This document shows positions 1-10,800 of a DNA stretch of 64,000 nucleotides, piece by piece (the stretch's first letter is position 1; each line of letters opens with the position of its first letter). Location of the stretch: contig CBCOTE010000021.1 of the NCBI GenBank assembly GCA_965112965.1, positions 75,975 through 139,974 of the forward strand, read 5' to 3'. The notes under the pieces were generated by a model. That model was not told the DNA's origin. It searched no databases and was given only the letters and a program-made list of their open reading frames with translations. This DNA is from CBCOTE01 sp965112965 (GTDB taxonomy: Bacteria; Desulfobacterota; Desulfovibrionia; Desulfovibrionales; Desulfovibrionaceae). The position numbers and the translations under genes were made by a program.

Positions 1-869
1 GGGTCGTCCCAGCCAGTCACGTGGCCTTCCTCTACAAGTTGGATGAGCCGGCGTTTGGAAAGCACGGTGTAGGTGAGGTTGAGGCGAGCGAATTCAATCT
101 GCTTAGGGTGGTAGAGAGAGAGGGTATCCAGTACCCAGTCATAGAGAGTACGATTATTTTCAAATTCAAGGGTGCAGATGGAATGGGTGATGCCCTCGAT
201 AGAGTCTGAGAGACAGTGAGTATAATCGTACATGGGATATATACACCAGGCGTCGCCGGTGCGGTGATGTTTGGCGTGGCGGATACGGTAGAGAATAGGG
301 TCGCGCATGATTATATTTGGATGGTACATGTCGATCTTGGCCCGGAGTACACGGGCGCCATCGGGGAATTCGCCGGCGCGCATGCGACGAAAGAGATTGA
401 GATTCTCTGTAATAGAGCGTTTACGGAAAGGGCTGTTAGTACCGGGTCGGGTGAGGGTGCCTCGGTTTTCACGGATTTGGTTGGCGGGCTGGTCATCTAC
501 GTAGGCTTTATCTAGACGGATAAGCCTTTCGGCCCAATTGTAGAGCTGCTGGAAGTAGTCCGAAGCGTAGTGTTTTGGTTCATCCCAGGTGAATCCGAGC
601 CAATGCATGGAGTCGCAGATGGAGTTAACATATTCTTGTTCTTCCTTGGCGGGATTAGTATCGTCTAAGCGTAGGTTGCACATGCCGCTGTACTCACGGG
701 CTAGCCCGAAATTGAGGCAGATTGATTTTGCATGGCCGAGGTGGAGATAGCCGTTGGGTTCAGGAGAGAAACGTGTGTGTACTCGGCCGTTCCATTTTCC
801 GGAGGCATTATCCTGATTAATGATATCCTTGATGAAGTTGGTGGGCAAGGATGAGATATCCTCGTTCAT
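1..869 (-). CDS. glnS: Glutaminyl-tRNA synthetase, N-terminal part (cut by window edge)
   Basis: This gene charges tRNA-Gln with glutamine in the cytosol. Reading the minus strand from the ATG at 867-869 gives an open frame that runs off the left edge, so only about 290 residues are visible. The chain begins MNEDISSLPTNFIKDII and then carries the class I signature PEPNGYLHLGHAKS (HIGH-type motif) near residue 40, followed by LRLDDTNP, as in GlnRS. The N-terminal stretch before HIGH and the choice of residues fit GlnRS better than GluRS. A GAGG ribosome-binding site lies about 10 bases upstream. No stop or frameshift is seen in the visible part. The C-terminal anticodon-binding region lies outside the window. 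Confidence 0.9.
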   Translation of the reverse strand, partial: MNEDISSLPTNFIKDIINQDNASGKWNGRVHTRFSPEPNGYLHLGHAKSICLNFGLAREYSGMCNLRLDDTNPAKEEQEYVNSICDSMHWLGFTWDEPKHYASDYFQQLYNWAERLIRLDKAYVDDQPANQIRENRGTLTRPGTNSPFRKRSITENLNLFRRMRAGEFPDGARVLRAKIDMYHPNIIMRDPILYRIRHAKHHRTGDAWCIYPMYDYTHCLSDSIEGITHSICTLEFENNRTLYDWVLDTLSLYHPKQIEFARLNLTYTVLSKRRLIQLVEEGHVTGWDD

Positions 870-1093
870 AAGGTGAAACCTCGTAGGAAAATTAGCCTAG
901 ACGATAGGCAGGTTCTGGGTGGAGTCGGTTTAAAGCTGAAACAGGAGGCACAAGACTGGCACATTAATTATATCAATAAGAGCATCCCCAGGTCAATGTC
1001 GGCGGCCCCGGTTATGGCCGTTGCTGCAGTTTTACGGTCGACTTTGGAACGAAGAAAAAAATAACTGGCACGGCAGTCGTTAAAAAAATAGAA

Positions 1094-1124
1094 TTGACAA
1101 TCTAGTCGGAACGGTATTTATACA
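1094..1124 (+). promoter_or_regulatory. Sigma-70 promoter of tRNA-Pro
   Basis: A perfect -35 box TTGACA lies at 1094-1099. An AT-rich -10 region follows at 1117-1124 (TTTATA at 17-base spacing or TATACA at 19-base spacing). It sits just upstream of the tRNA-Pro gene. Confidence 0.55.
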
Positions 1125-1137
1125 TAATAATGTTGAT

Positions 1138-1214
1138 CGGGATGTAGCGCAGTCTGGGAGCGCACCTGAATGGGGTTCAGGGGGCCGGAGGTTCAAATCC
1201 TCTCATCCCGACCA
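1138..1214 (+). tRNA. tRNA-Pro (anticodon GGG)
   Basis: This 77-base cloverleaf has acceptor arm CGGGATG/CATCCCG, a D-stem GCGC/GCGC, anticodon stem CCTGA/TCAGG with loop ATGGGGT (anticodon GGG, reading CCC), T-arm GGAGG-TTCAAAT-CCTCT and an encoded CCA end. A promoter-like TTGACA lies about 40 bases upstream. Confidence 0.93.
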
Positions 1215-2044
1215 GATTTTTTAAAGTTTTTTGGTCTGTTGGCAAAAAAATATTAATAGTCGTTTTTATAGTTTGGTTGGTCACAGTTGTATATAATTTT
1301 AATTATTCAAGTTATTAAATCATATGGTTTATTTTTTTAATTTTATTCCTTTAGTTTTTTCTTATGCGTAAAAGCGAAATCGCTGCGTAGGTGTCAATAT
1401 TTTTTTATGTTAGTGACTGTCTTTGATCTGATATAATAAATGGCAATTTTTTCTAACTTTATTCTATAAATGAGAATATTGAAAAGTTAAGATAGATTAA
1501 ATGGTTGCCCATGATCATGGACGTTCGTTAGATTTCAATAAGGTTGGAGTATACTAGTTGAACTATAAAAATTGGAGCTGGCTCTTAATTAGTTAACGTT
1601 AACAAGGCCTACAAGATCATTGGATATTCGCGGTAGTAATTATACATATGTGATATAACTTTTAGACTTTTGACGCTGATAACCTGTTGAATTGACCAAC
1701 GATGGTCGCTAGCAACTCCGATATTGCGTTATTTATAGTGGTGAGCGAGAGCTGAGAACGAATATAAAGAATTATTAAGATAGACAGCAACGTGTTAATA
1801 TTATGGGCTTCGAAGGATGGTATAGCTTTTTCTATAAATGAGCTATTATATCTTTTTAAATGTGCTTCGGACCATTGCTTTCGAAAAAAAAGTTAACTAA
1901 TGCGGTTACTTGATTTGTTTGGAGTTTGCCACTTGTAATTACATTTATTCGATTGATATCCGCATGTCAATAATTGTTTTTTTGACCTAGTTTTTTAATT
2001 TTTTGGGATTTTTAAACTTCATTTGACTAAAAGAGACTATGCAC
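1215..2044. other. Gene-free AT-rich stretch between two tRNA genes
   Basis: About 830 bases at low GC with no open frame of note and no recognisable motif. I see no terminator, repeat or RNA fold here. It resembles the other eroded spacers in the window. Confidence 0.6.
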
Positions 2045-2121
<77 letters not shown>

Positions 2122-2130
2122 ACATTTTCT

Positions 2131-2159
2131 TCTTTAGCTACTGCTTCATGCCCTGTCAA
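2131..2159 (-). promoter_or_regulatory. Sigma-70 promoter of tRNA-Arg
   Basis: On the minus strand a perfect TTGACA (2154-2159) is followed after 17 bases by TAAAGA (2131-2136), about ten bases before the mature tRNA 5' end. The -10 box is weak but the spacing is ideal. Confidence 0.5.
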
Positions 2160-2256
2160 TGTGCTGCACGTATTTCTTTTTTTTATCTTGTTATTCCGTT
2201 CTATTTGTGCTATTATCCATTATTATTTTACGCCAAACGATCTTTAAGGATCTATT

Positions 2257-3702
2257 ATGCCCTACACGGACCTCCAGGCTTTTCTCGAAGATCTTGAAAA
2301 ACGTAGAGAACTTCGGCGTATAGGCGCTCTACTCGATCCATTCCTCGAAATATCAGCGGTCACTGATCGTGTCTCAAAATCTTTCGGGCCGGCCTTGCTT
2401 TTCACCAATCCTAAAAACGGTCATTTTCCTGTACTCACTAACGCCTTCGGTTCCTATCTCCGTATGCACCTAGCCCTCGGTGTCGATTGCCTCGACGATG
2501 TCGGTATCGATATTAAGACTTTTTTTGAAGTTGAAAAACCTGATTCCCTTTTTAAGAAGATCAAGCTCATACCTAAGCTTACCCGTTTTTCTAACGCTTT
2601 CCCCAAGGAAGTGGATAAAGCACCCTGCCATGATGTCGTATTTACCGGCGATAAAGTGGACCTTTCTTTGCTTCCCATTCTCACCTCATGGCCCGGCGAC
2701 GCCGGGCCATTCATCACATTGCCCCTCGTCATTACCAAAAATCCTGAGACTGGCATGCGCAATGTTGGTATGTATCGCATGCAAGTCTTCAATAAGAACA
2801 CAACCGGCATGCACTGGCACTGTCACAAAGGCGGTGCCTACCACTATTACCTGGCCGAACGCCACAACCAGCGACTTGAAGTCGCTGTAGCCCTCGGCCC
2901 TGATCCCGTTACTACCTACGCCGCTACTGCCCCACTACCCGATGAAATGGATGAGTTTCTATTCGCCGGTTTCCTGCGTCATTCACCTGTTGATCTAGTG
3001 CGCTGTAAAACTGTCGATCTTCTTGTGCCTGCCCACTCTCAGTTTATCCTAGAAGGTTATGTGGAGCCCAACGAGCGCCGTCGAGAAGGTCCTTTCGGCG
3101 ACCATACCGGCTATTACTCACAGGCTGACGACTATCCCGTCTTCCACGTTATTGCACTTACCCACCGCAAAGATGCTATCTATCCTACTACTATTGTTGG
3201 ACCGCCTCCCATGGAAGATTGCTATATGGGAAAGGCCACGGAACGTATCTTCCTGCCCATCATCAAAAAACAGCTCCCTGAGGTCGTAGATATGAACTTG
3301 CCTATGGAAGGAGTGTTCCACAATCTTTGCTTTGTTTCTATTGATAAACGTTTCCCTGGCCAGGCCCGCAAGGTTATGTATGCCCTCTGGGGTCTGGGTC
3401 AAATGATGTTCACTAAAATTATCGTCATTGTGGACAAGGGCGTGGATGTCCAGAATACTTCGGAGGTCCTCTGGCGCCTTGGTAATAATGTAGACCCCCG
3501 TCGCGACTTGGTCATCCTTGAAGGACCCCTGGATGCCCTGGACCATGCCTCTCCTTTAGCTTTTTTCGGTGGCAAGCTTGGCATTGACGCCACTAAAAAA
3601 ACTCCCGAGGACGGCCATTACCGCGAATGGCCCGAATCCTTGACTATGAGTCACGAGGTCAAACAGCGCATTGAACACCTTTGGCCAAAGTTGGGACTCT
3701 AG
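2257..3702 (+). CDS. ubiD: UbiD-family prenylated-FMN decarboxylase (UbiD/MqnL)
   Basis: This 481-residue enzyme removes a carboxyl group from an aromatic quinone precursor using prenylated FMN. The UbiD core is visible: RNVGMYRMQ near residue 169 (cofactor and metal site) and REGPFGDHTGYY near residue 276, which holds the catalytic Glu and the metal-site Asp/His. The length is normal for the family. The start is the ATG with AAGGATC just upstream. It is followed after 3 bases by ubiX, the maker of its cofactor, so the pair forms an operon. In deltaproteobacteria that use the futalosine route this pair acts in menaquinone synthesis (MqnL/MqnM); a role on another aromatic acid is possible. The substrate assignment is inference. 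A T7 tract lies at about codon 88, but the frame is intact. Confidence 0.88.
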   Translation: MPYTDLQAFLEDLEKRRELRRIGALLDPFLEISAVTDRVSKSFGPALLFTNPKNGHFPVLTNAFGSYLRMHLALGVDCLDDVGIDIKTFFEVEKPDSLFKKIKLIPKLTRFSNAFPKEVDKAPCHDVVFTGDKVDLSLLPILTSWPGDAGPFITLPLVITKNPETGMRNVGMYRMQVFNKNTTGMHWHCHKGGAYHYYLAERHNQRLEVAVALGPDPVTTYAATAPLPDEMDEFLFAGFLRHSPVDLVRCKTVDLLVPAHSQFILEGYVEPNERRREGPFGDHTGYYSQADDYPVFHVIALTHRKDAIYPTTIVGPPPMEDCYMGKATERIFLPIIKKQLPEVVDMNLPMEGVFHNLCFVSIDKRFPGQARKVMYALWGLGQMMFTKIIVIVDKGVDVQNTSEVLWRLGNNVDPRRDLVILEGPLDALDHASPLAFFGGKLGIDATKKTPEDGHYREWPESLTMSHEVKQRIEHLWPKLGL

Positions 3703-3705
3703 GCT

Positions 3706-4296
3706 ATGCCCACGTCCTTGTCAGATTCTACTGTGTCACGTCGCATCGTGCTCGGCCTTACTGGCGCTAGCGGCATGCCCTATGCCATCCGACTCTGGCA
3801 TGTACTCGCCGCTACTCCGGACATCGAACTGCACGCCATAGTCTCCGATGCCGCTGTTCGCGTCTTGGCTCTGGAATCCGACACTTCCATCAATGTGCTT
3901 CTATCCCTAGCATATCGCGTCTATCCCATTGCAGATGTCGGCGCTCCTCCTGGCAGTGGTTCCTGGCCACACTACGGTATGGTTGTTTGCCCTTGTTCTA
4001 TGGCCTCCCTAGCCGCTATCGCCCATGGCTTGGGTAGTAATCTTATTCATCGGGCGGCAGATGTTACTCTCAAAGAGCGACGGCCATGTATCCTTGTACC
4101 GCGTGAAACTCCTTATAATGCCGTCCACTTGCGTAATATGATTGCCGCTCACGAAGCCGGAGCAACTATTCTCGCTGCCTCGCCTGGCTTCTATCGGCGA
4201 CCTGACTCTATTGTCGAGCTCGTTGACGGCATTGTCGGTCATATTTTAGACCTGCTCGACATCGAGCAGCAGCTCGTCGCACATTGGAAGGGGTAG
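3706..4296 (+). CDS. ubiX: UbiX-family flavin prenyltransferase
   Basis: UbiX joins a dimethylallyl group to FMN to make prenylated FMN, the cofactor of UbiD enzymes. The protein has 196 residues, as usual. The N-terminal flavodoxin-like motif LGLTGASGMPYAIRLW and the C-terminal RPCILVPRETPYNAVHLRNM region, which holds conserved Arg and Glu residues, are both present. The start ATG lies 3 bases after the ubiD stop, so translation is probably coupled. This gene contains no long A/T homopolymer, unlike most of its neighbours. Assignment is firm at the family level, and the pairing with ubiD supports cofactor supply as its role. Confidence 0.9.
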   Translation: MPTSLSDSTVSRRIVLGLTGASGMPYAIRLWHVLAATPDIELHAIVSDAAVRVLALESDTSINVLLSLAYRVYPIADVGAPPGSGSWPHYGMVVCPCSMASLAAIAHGLGSNLIHRAADVTLKERRPCILVPRETPYNAVHLRNMIAAHEAGATILAASPGFYRRPDSIVELVDGIVGHILDLLDIEQQLVAHWKG

Positions 4297-4479
4297 TTAG
4301 GGGCGGAGGCGACATATCTTTCGGTGACCATGGACACGTCCTTGTTCTTAGGCCTCCGGAGAATGAATGGGGAGTGTAGTTGGATGGTGATATACACTGA
4401 TTACAATATTGTAGCTGAAAGATGTTAGCGGTTTGATTTTGAAGTTTAAAGACAATTATACGACATGGAAGATAGGGTC

Positions 4480-5229
4480 ATGCAATATACCCTGATCTGG
4501 CACGGACATTCAAATTTTCAGCTGGTTACGCATAACATAAGTCTGTGTATTGATCCTTTTTTCGACGGTAACCCCAACTGTCTGTATGGGGTAGAGGTTA
4601 TTATTCAGCCTGACGTAGTACTCGTGACCCATGACCATAGTGACCATGTGGGTCAAGCCTTGGAGATTTGTCGCCGCTATGGCGCCCGTTTGGGCGCTAT
4701 AACTGGAACGGTCGATAAACTCATGGTCCAGAGCCTTCCCGAGGAGCTGGCCATCAACTGTCTCGGCTTCAACATAGGCGGTACGGTAGTAGTCAATGGT
4801 GTATCCATAACTATGACCCAAGCCACCCATTCCTCAGAGTCCGGTATGGCCGTAGGTTATATTTTGACTCTGGAGGATGGCTATACCATTTATCATGCTG
4901 GGGATACTGGTATCTTCGCAGGCATGGAACTCTGGGGGCGCCTCTACTCCATCGATCTGGCCTTGCTGCCCATTGGAGGCGTCTTCACTATGGATGCCCG
5001 TCAGGCGGCCATGGCTTGTCAACTACTCAAGTGTAACAGTGTGGTCCCCATGCATTGGGGCACATTCCAGATGTTAGAGAAGAACACTCAGTCCTTCAGG
5101 TGTTACCTGCGCGAAATTTCGCCCTTTACCAACCTTATAGAATTGGCTCCTGGCAAGCCTATTATTCTAGAAAAGCATGGCACCAGGTCGATATCTGCGG
5201 GTGTAGTTATGGATGGGGAGATAGAATAG
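4480..5229 (+). CDS. UPF0173-type metal-dependent hydrolase (metallo-beta-lactamase fold)
   Basis: A 249-residue protein of the metallo-beta-lactamase fold. It shows the UPF0173 start MQYTLIWHGHSNF, then CIDPFFDGNP and the metal-binding motif THDHSDH near residue 53, with further conserved His and Asp residues (THSSE, YHAGDTG, PMHWGTF). The reaction of this family is not established. I prefer the ATG at 4480, because AGGG precedes it and the family normally starts right at this strand; an in-frame ATG at 4465 would add five residues. It follows ubiX after about 180 bases, so it may belong to the same transcription unit or stand alone. Confidence 0.8.
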   Translation: MQYTLIWHGHSNFQLVTHNISLCIDPFFDGNPNCLYGVEVIIQPDVVLVTHDHSDHVGQALEICRRYGARLGAITGTVDKLMVQSLPEELAINCLGFNIGGTVVVNGVSITMTQATHSSESGMAVGYILTLEDGYTIYHAGDTGIFAGMELWGRLYSIDLALLPIGGVFTMDARQAAMACQLLKCNSVVPMHWGTFQMLEKNTQSFRCYLREISPFTNLIELAPGKPIILEKHGTRSISAGVVMDGEIE

Positions 5230-6377
5230 GGAAAAAAGCGATGTTAACTGGATAGTGGAGCCATTTATAAGTAGACTTATGGCTTAAGTACAAAAAAATC
5301 AGCCCCGCGTTAGCAGATATCTTGCGCGGCCAGGCTGTGGGTGAATAATTTTTTTTATTAATAACTAGGTGGCTAGCGGTATATATCTAAGTTATTACAT
5401 TATACCGGGATGGCACGGTTTGACTATGGGCTAACGGTGTTTTTGTTGTTATTTCATCTTTTGTTTAGTGTATACATAGTCATGGCTATGGATTGAGTTT
5501 TTTTTTGGTTAACCCGGATTTGTGTCCAGAGTTTGATTCAGTGTACTCTATGCAGCACCATTTTTTCGTTAGGATTTGTTTTAAAATACCATACAATAGC
5601 ATTTTCTAGTATACTTATGCATCCTGAGAATTCTGTATGTATTGGGTGATCTAATTTTGACAGTGACTGGTTGCATATAGTGTGGATTGATGGATAGTGT
5701 TAGCCTAGTTGAGGCCATTCTATGAGGAGATTAGATTCCGTGGATACTTGTTATATCTGTGTCCGGGCGGGGCGGCAAAATCTGGATTCGAGGCATAATT
5801 CTCAGTCGTCCATTTAGACTTATTACTGCTATAACAAGACTACGCGTAGCCTGGAATCCAGAAGCAGTATTCTTAATTCTATTGTCGTAGTGCTCTTTGG
5901 CTATTAGAGCTTTAGCCAGCTGTCGCTGTGTGAGTTTGAGAGTCGCTGTTATTTAATTGGTTGGTTTAAAAGCTAGGCGGATTCTGACCAGATAGGTATG
6001 GCTATTGTTATCTTTTTGAATAAGAGTATTTTGAATAAGAATATATGGTAGTATTTTTTTTGTCCTGTACATTAGTTTTTGACAGTGTTGTTTGTGGTCG
6101 TTTGCTACGAGCTCATAAACTGTCGAGTGGCCGGCTACTGTAGCACAATCACCTGGCCTTATACGTGGCCTAGAGCTCTTGTGAGTATTTGTAGGCCTAA
6201 GTTATATTATTTGGACGAATAAAAAAAGTACTATGCATATTGAGTTATATACTGTCTACCACGACATCCAGACCGACCTTTACGCCGTTGCCTTGGCCTG
6301 AGAGGTAGATTGCTAGAGCTGTTGTTATTCTGGCTTGAATATAGTATTATAAATTTTGATCAGACTATAATTATATA

Positions 6378-6403
6378 TAATCAATATATATATATATTGA
6401 TTA
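6378..6403. repeat. 26-base perfect palindrome
   Basis: The sequence reads TAATCAATATATA and then its exact reverse complement, with no loop base. It lies in gene-free AT-rich DNA. It could form a cruciform or serve as a binding site; no function is evident. Confidence 0.6.
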
Positions 6404-7113
6404 GTGGCATGGTTATTCTTATAGTGCTTGTCAAGTAATTCCATAATGAGACTAGATCAAGATGGTTATTATAGTTCTAACATCTCCTTATTTCGTAAAT
6501 TATCATTGTTTCTGCATGATCAGTTATCAGAGGCATTCGTTGGTGTTGAAAGCGGCCATTAGCATATTCAAAATGTGGAAAAACTGACGTAAAAAGAAAA
6601 GTTAGCTTATGTTTAATGTTAATATATTTATATAAGGGTAGCTGATAGTTTTTTTTAAGATAACATTTTTAGTTGATCAACCTTAAAAGATTGAGCGCCT
6701 CTGTACTTTGTCATTTTAGTTAAAACTATATGATCTTATACTTCGTTTTTATTTAGCTTATCTATTCCTTTATTCAAAACTGAGTTGAGCAATTTGATTT
6801 TTTTGTTTCAGTGTCATGTCGCTTCTGTCCTCTTCATGCTTCATTCATAGCAATATATTTTTACTCGCCCTTCACATCGTTAGAGTTGTATCGCAAAACT
6901 TGCTCGGGTTCACCTTTAGTCGTTGCTTTCACGCTATATTCTCTAGCTATGATATAAGGTGTATGAGCATCGGGCATTGTTAATATAGGTCATCGACTTA
7001 CTTAGCGTGCTTAAATCACTTAGTGTTAAAAAAATAACTATCGGTATACGTCGGCTACATCCGATACCATTACATCACAAACTTACACTAGAGCCGAATA
7101 TATTTATTTTTTT

Positions 7114-7133
7114 AAATTAATATATATTAATTT
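7114..7133. repeat. 20-base perfect AT palindrome
   Basis: AAATTAATAT followed directly by its reverse complement, about 700 bases from the larger palindrome at 6378-6403. Chance in AT-rich DNA is possible. Confidence 0.5.
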
Positions 7134-10100
7134 GAACAGAACTGTCGTTTTTTTGGCGTGCCGTCAACCTAAGATATTTTCTTGCTACTCTCCACTAGAT
7201 ATAGATATGCCTCGCTATATTTTCTGTCTATACTTTGAATCATTATCCCGCTACGTCACGTTTATCAATGCTCTGCATGTCTGGCACTGATATATATTTT
7301 TGGTTTTTTAAAAAAATATCCTGCACTATGTTTTATACAAATTACGATCACATATGAATATCCACCATAACTAGGCAACTATTACTAATTTAATCAGCTT
7401 GTTTTTTATGGCTTTTTAAATAAATAATTAATATATATATTCATAATGAACCGTAAGTAGTTCAACTTATACGTTTGATTGAGTTGTAATATATACGCTA
7501 TTATGCCATATTCATTTCATACCACCTAAAATGTTTCCTCATATCAAAAGTACATTTATAACCAACAATATGTGATTATGCGTAGCTATACCGCTCAACT
7601 ATTTTTTATATACCGCATGCATCGACATCAAATCAATTGTTCGTCGTATATTGTTTTTTCTGCGGAGAAGAGTGGTGATGGGGAAGATGAGTCATGATCA
7701 GGCGAGAGAGGGGTGACTCACTCTTCACAGTTACGTCAGTAGTGTGTTTGGTATAGTATGTATGGGGATATTAGTAGATAAAAGTAGTGAAGGGTCTGGA
7801 TAGTAGTTTGATCTAATTGGCTAGGCCAAGTTGGGTGGGGGTTGTGGTCTTGTCTAAGGATATTTGGTGAGCCATGGACTTGGGTGGGTAGATGGTCGAA
7901 GCAGACTTACATGATGGCGGAAATGACAATGGCGTGCCGGATTCTATTAGTTTTGCCTGGCTTAATGAGATAATAGCAGGATAGTGGCGCGATCAAGCTT
8001 ATAAACTAGGTGCTGGCTTGCTGATTTGTCCTTCTCAATAAGGATGTCGTTGAAGTACAGAGGTGGTCAATGATTTGCTAATGTGCTTGGACTCGCGGAA
8101 TTCCTAGTAGTTGCGCGTCTAGTCCATGAGGAAGAAGTTGGCCGCGGTTTAGGACTAAGTCTATTCTATGAAAGGTATTGGGCCGGATTTTGAAGGTCGT
8201 ATCCCAGGATTAAATATAGCGCAGGATATTGCCTTCTCCAGTGATTAGTGCCGAATTATCATTTTTTTGCACTGGAGTAGATTATTTTTTTACCAGAGAA
8301 TGATATTATTGGAGCTGACCGGCGGCGGTTTAATAGCTTATGGTGTTTTTTTGAGCGTAGACCGGACTCGTTGTCGAAGCGTTACGGCCATATAGGGCTA
8401 TCTCTGGTGCAGCGCGGGCCTGTTAGCTTAAGAAAGCGTGGGTTCGCGGCATCTTCGAGCTTTATGAGCAGGTAGGAGCATTAGTAACCGTCTTAGGCTA
8501 AATATTAGGAGCTGCTGTATGGCCTACGCAGATATTAGCGACTGAGTAGTTGAGACAGTTTGAATATAACGATCCATTGAGCACAATCTTACACACTTTA
8601 CTTGATTCTATTGACGCTTACGCTATATTTGCTATTCACCACTACACAGTCGTTATTTTGTCTGTTCTGGCTATTTATGGAGATGGCAATGCAGCAACCG
8701 GTAGTGGTAGTATTGGAGTATGGTTTCTGTATTCTGGTTCGGGAAGTAGATGCATGCGGTTTTCCATGCGCTTCTCATGCTATAAGGAGAGGACGTGATA
8801 GTGGGTAAATAACGGAACCATAGACAGACAAGCTCTAGATATATATGACGAAAGAGAAGTAGAAGCTCCGAGTGCGTGGTTTATTCCTAGGTTGGCTAGA
8901 ATATAGACATACCGATGGACTTTGTATGCCGTGGCAGTATGCTAATGGTTAGTTATAATTTTGCTCTAGGACATGACCTTTGGATACGTGACGGTGACCT
9001 TGATGTACTGGTTACGGTAATAAGTGTATCGGGTTCAAGCATGGATTGGATATGGCTAATGAACGCGCTTAGACTGTCTTCTCGAGATATTGCAGTTCAA
9101 TAGCATCACTAATTACTAGTGAGAATTGAGGCTGGCCTTTTTAACAAGTTGCTCCAGAACTTTATCTCGTCCAATGACAGTTGGTCAAGATTGAGTTAGG
9201 CCAGATTGGCTCTGGTATGTCCAGGTCATATTTTGCCAGCCTTTGTGCTCAAGGAACTGGCATTCTAGGTACAAGGCCGTAGTTTTTCAATACGCCGTGG
9301 CCGGAAGACTGTAGTGCGCCGGATGATGCATGAAGTCGAAGTTGGTCGTTTTTTTTTTTACGGTCTTCACGGCTTTAGCTTCGCCGTTAGCGGCATGGTT
9401 TTAGCTTTTAGATCGTAGTATTCGATCTTAGTTTGAGCCTGGATAACCCTTATGGGCAAGGGCAATAAAAGGTTATTCAGTTCGAGTTGGCGTCGTTGTT
9501 TGGTTCTACTTGACGCGCTTGATTTTTTGGGCGTCGCGGCGTAGCCTATCGCAGATGGTATTTTTATTAATACCGGTCGTAGTGACAGTAATCTCGTAAG
9601 GGCGCTGTTGTAGATAGTGCCGATATTTTTTTTAGATCTATGGCTTGAGCCTGGACTGTTACAATTTCTTGATACTGTCGTGCCTTTTGGCGGCCAGCGG
9701 TCCGCAACCACGAGGGTCCTCGCCCTATATAGGTGGTGTTACATTTATCATATTACTGATCCTTTCAGTAAGGGACTCTTCTCTAGTGAGATCTGAAGTA
9801 TTTTGTTGTTCATCATCTTGCAAATGTACCGACGTATTTTTTAACATGATGCGTTTTTTGGTAGTATAGAAAGGGGCGAGATATCAGGTGACGGTGGTAA
9901 CGTGGTTAGCATTGAATAAAAATATAGATGGCGTTAGTGTACAAGTCGTATAAGTTTATGGATAACAGGCAGTATCGAACAGAAATCTATATTTTTTTAA
10001 GTTTATCGTAACCAAGATTGCGGAGCATATTAAAATAAACAGGTTATTTACGTGATAGTATTCGCTGGATAGTTGGTGGGGACAAGGGAGGTAGTGGCGG

Positions 10101-10470
10101 CGATGAAGACCTTGTCGTCAGGGTTAATTGTTTGATTAATTGGTAATCGTTGAGGTTGTGAGAGATATTAAAGATGACCTAGACGTCCACGTAGCTCTGA
10201 GCGGCGAAGTAGCCGATGCCGATGCTGATTAAGAAAATGATAACTTAAGCAGGCAGGTTGAGGCCAAGGCTTTATTTGGTCATGATAAGCTGAGTAGAAG
10301 GGCTGACGCTCAGTTTGTGGAGGATAGAGAGCCATTGTGGCATTGGCATTAGTATTTTATGAAGTTTAGAGTCGGTAGGGGATAGCATTCAGGGATTGGT
10401 AAAGCAGTTCTATTTGATCATGGGACGTTGGGGTTGGATTTGATTGGGAAACGACTCCTCCTCAATGCTA

Positions 10471-10800
10471 TTAGTCTAATTCATCTAGCCAGCTACGGAG
10501 GACCTCAATAATTTTGCGGGCTTGGTTAGGGCTGGAAATAGTAAACTTTGATTGCTGACGGTATTCACCGCCAGTTTTTTTATAACGGCGGATGGTGTAT
10601 TGTTCTGGTCCGTAGGCCTCCTTGTGGATATCCCATTGGCGGCAGCGGAAGATAATAGTAGTCCATGCACCGTGGGTGAGTACGGTCCTGTCCAGTTCCT
10701 CTACCTTTACAAGGCCATCTTCCTCGTAGTGGACGGTTAAGTCGTCTATATTTTGGGCTATATGGCGCTCCTTGGAAGTCAGGCAGTGTGGCACCTGCAA
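10471..10800 (-). CDS. Small conserved-looking protein, PC4-like C-terminal region
   Basis: A 109-residue open frame of clearly protein-like composition in a region otherwise without genes. From about residue 45 it reads GAWTTIIFRCRQWD, then YTIRRYKKTGGEYRQQSKF, then SSPNQARKIIEVLRSW. This strand-rich stretch followed by a final helix resembles the layout of bacterial PC4/transcriptional coactivator p15-like domains. I believe related small proteins occur in sulfate reducers, but this is from memory. There is no in-frame ATG: the frame opens with TTG at 10800, and the true start may be this TTG, a GTG two codons later, or a lost upstream start. An A7 run lies inside. It may be a surviving gene or a recently dead one. 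Confidence 0.55.
   Translation of the reverse strand: MQVPHCLTSKERHIAQNIDDLTVHYEEDGLVKVEELDRTVLTHGAWTTIIFRCRQWDIHKEAYGPEQYTIRRYKKTGGEYRQQSKFTISSPNQARKIIEVLRSWLDELD

Larger units (their letters stand above)
5230..10470. other. Long gene-free region with eroded sequence
   Basis: Over 5 kb hold no intact gene that I can support. Two large AT palindromes lie here (listed separately), as well as many A/T runs of 7 or more. The stretch 7.6-10.4 kb is richer in GC and has coding-like but broken frames. On the minus strand an ATG at 9845-9847 opens 40 codons. A coding-like text continues in other frames to a TAG at 9506-9508, with an A8 run at about 9627-9634 acting as a frame break. Minus-strand text at 10.1-10.4 kb includes a hydrophobic segment VIIFLISIGIGYFAAQSY between in-frame stops, resembling a membrane-anchored sensor. 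None can be named with confidence. Confidence 0.5.

Noticed and set aside
5230..5300. Hairpin AGCCAT...ATGGCT after the UPF0173 gene as a terminator
   Set aside because: The stem is short and bulged and is not followed by a T run on the transcribed strand.
7830..8430. Minus-strand text resembling a retrotransposon reverse transcriptase (LYFNDILIEKDKSASQH, CHFRHHVSLL, FLKLTG)
   Set aside because: Individual pieces look similar to Ty3/gypsy motifs, but distances between them are wrong, frames are interrupted and the setting is bacterial. I consider it chance pattern matching.
8550..8808. Possible acyltransferase start (FLYSGSGS) near the ketoacyl-synthase relic
   Set aside because: Only a GxGS-like string matches; no GHSxG or other acyltransferase motif follows.
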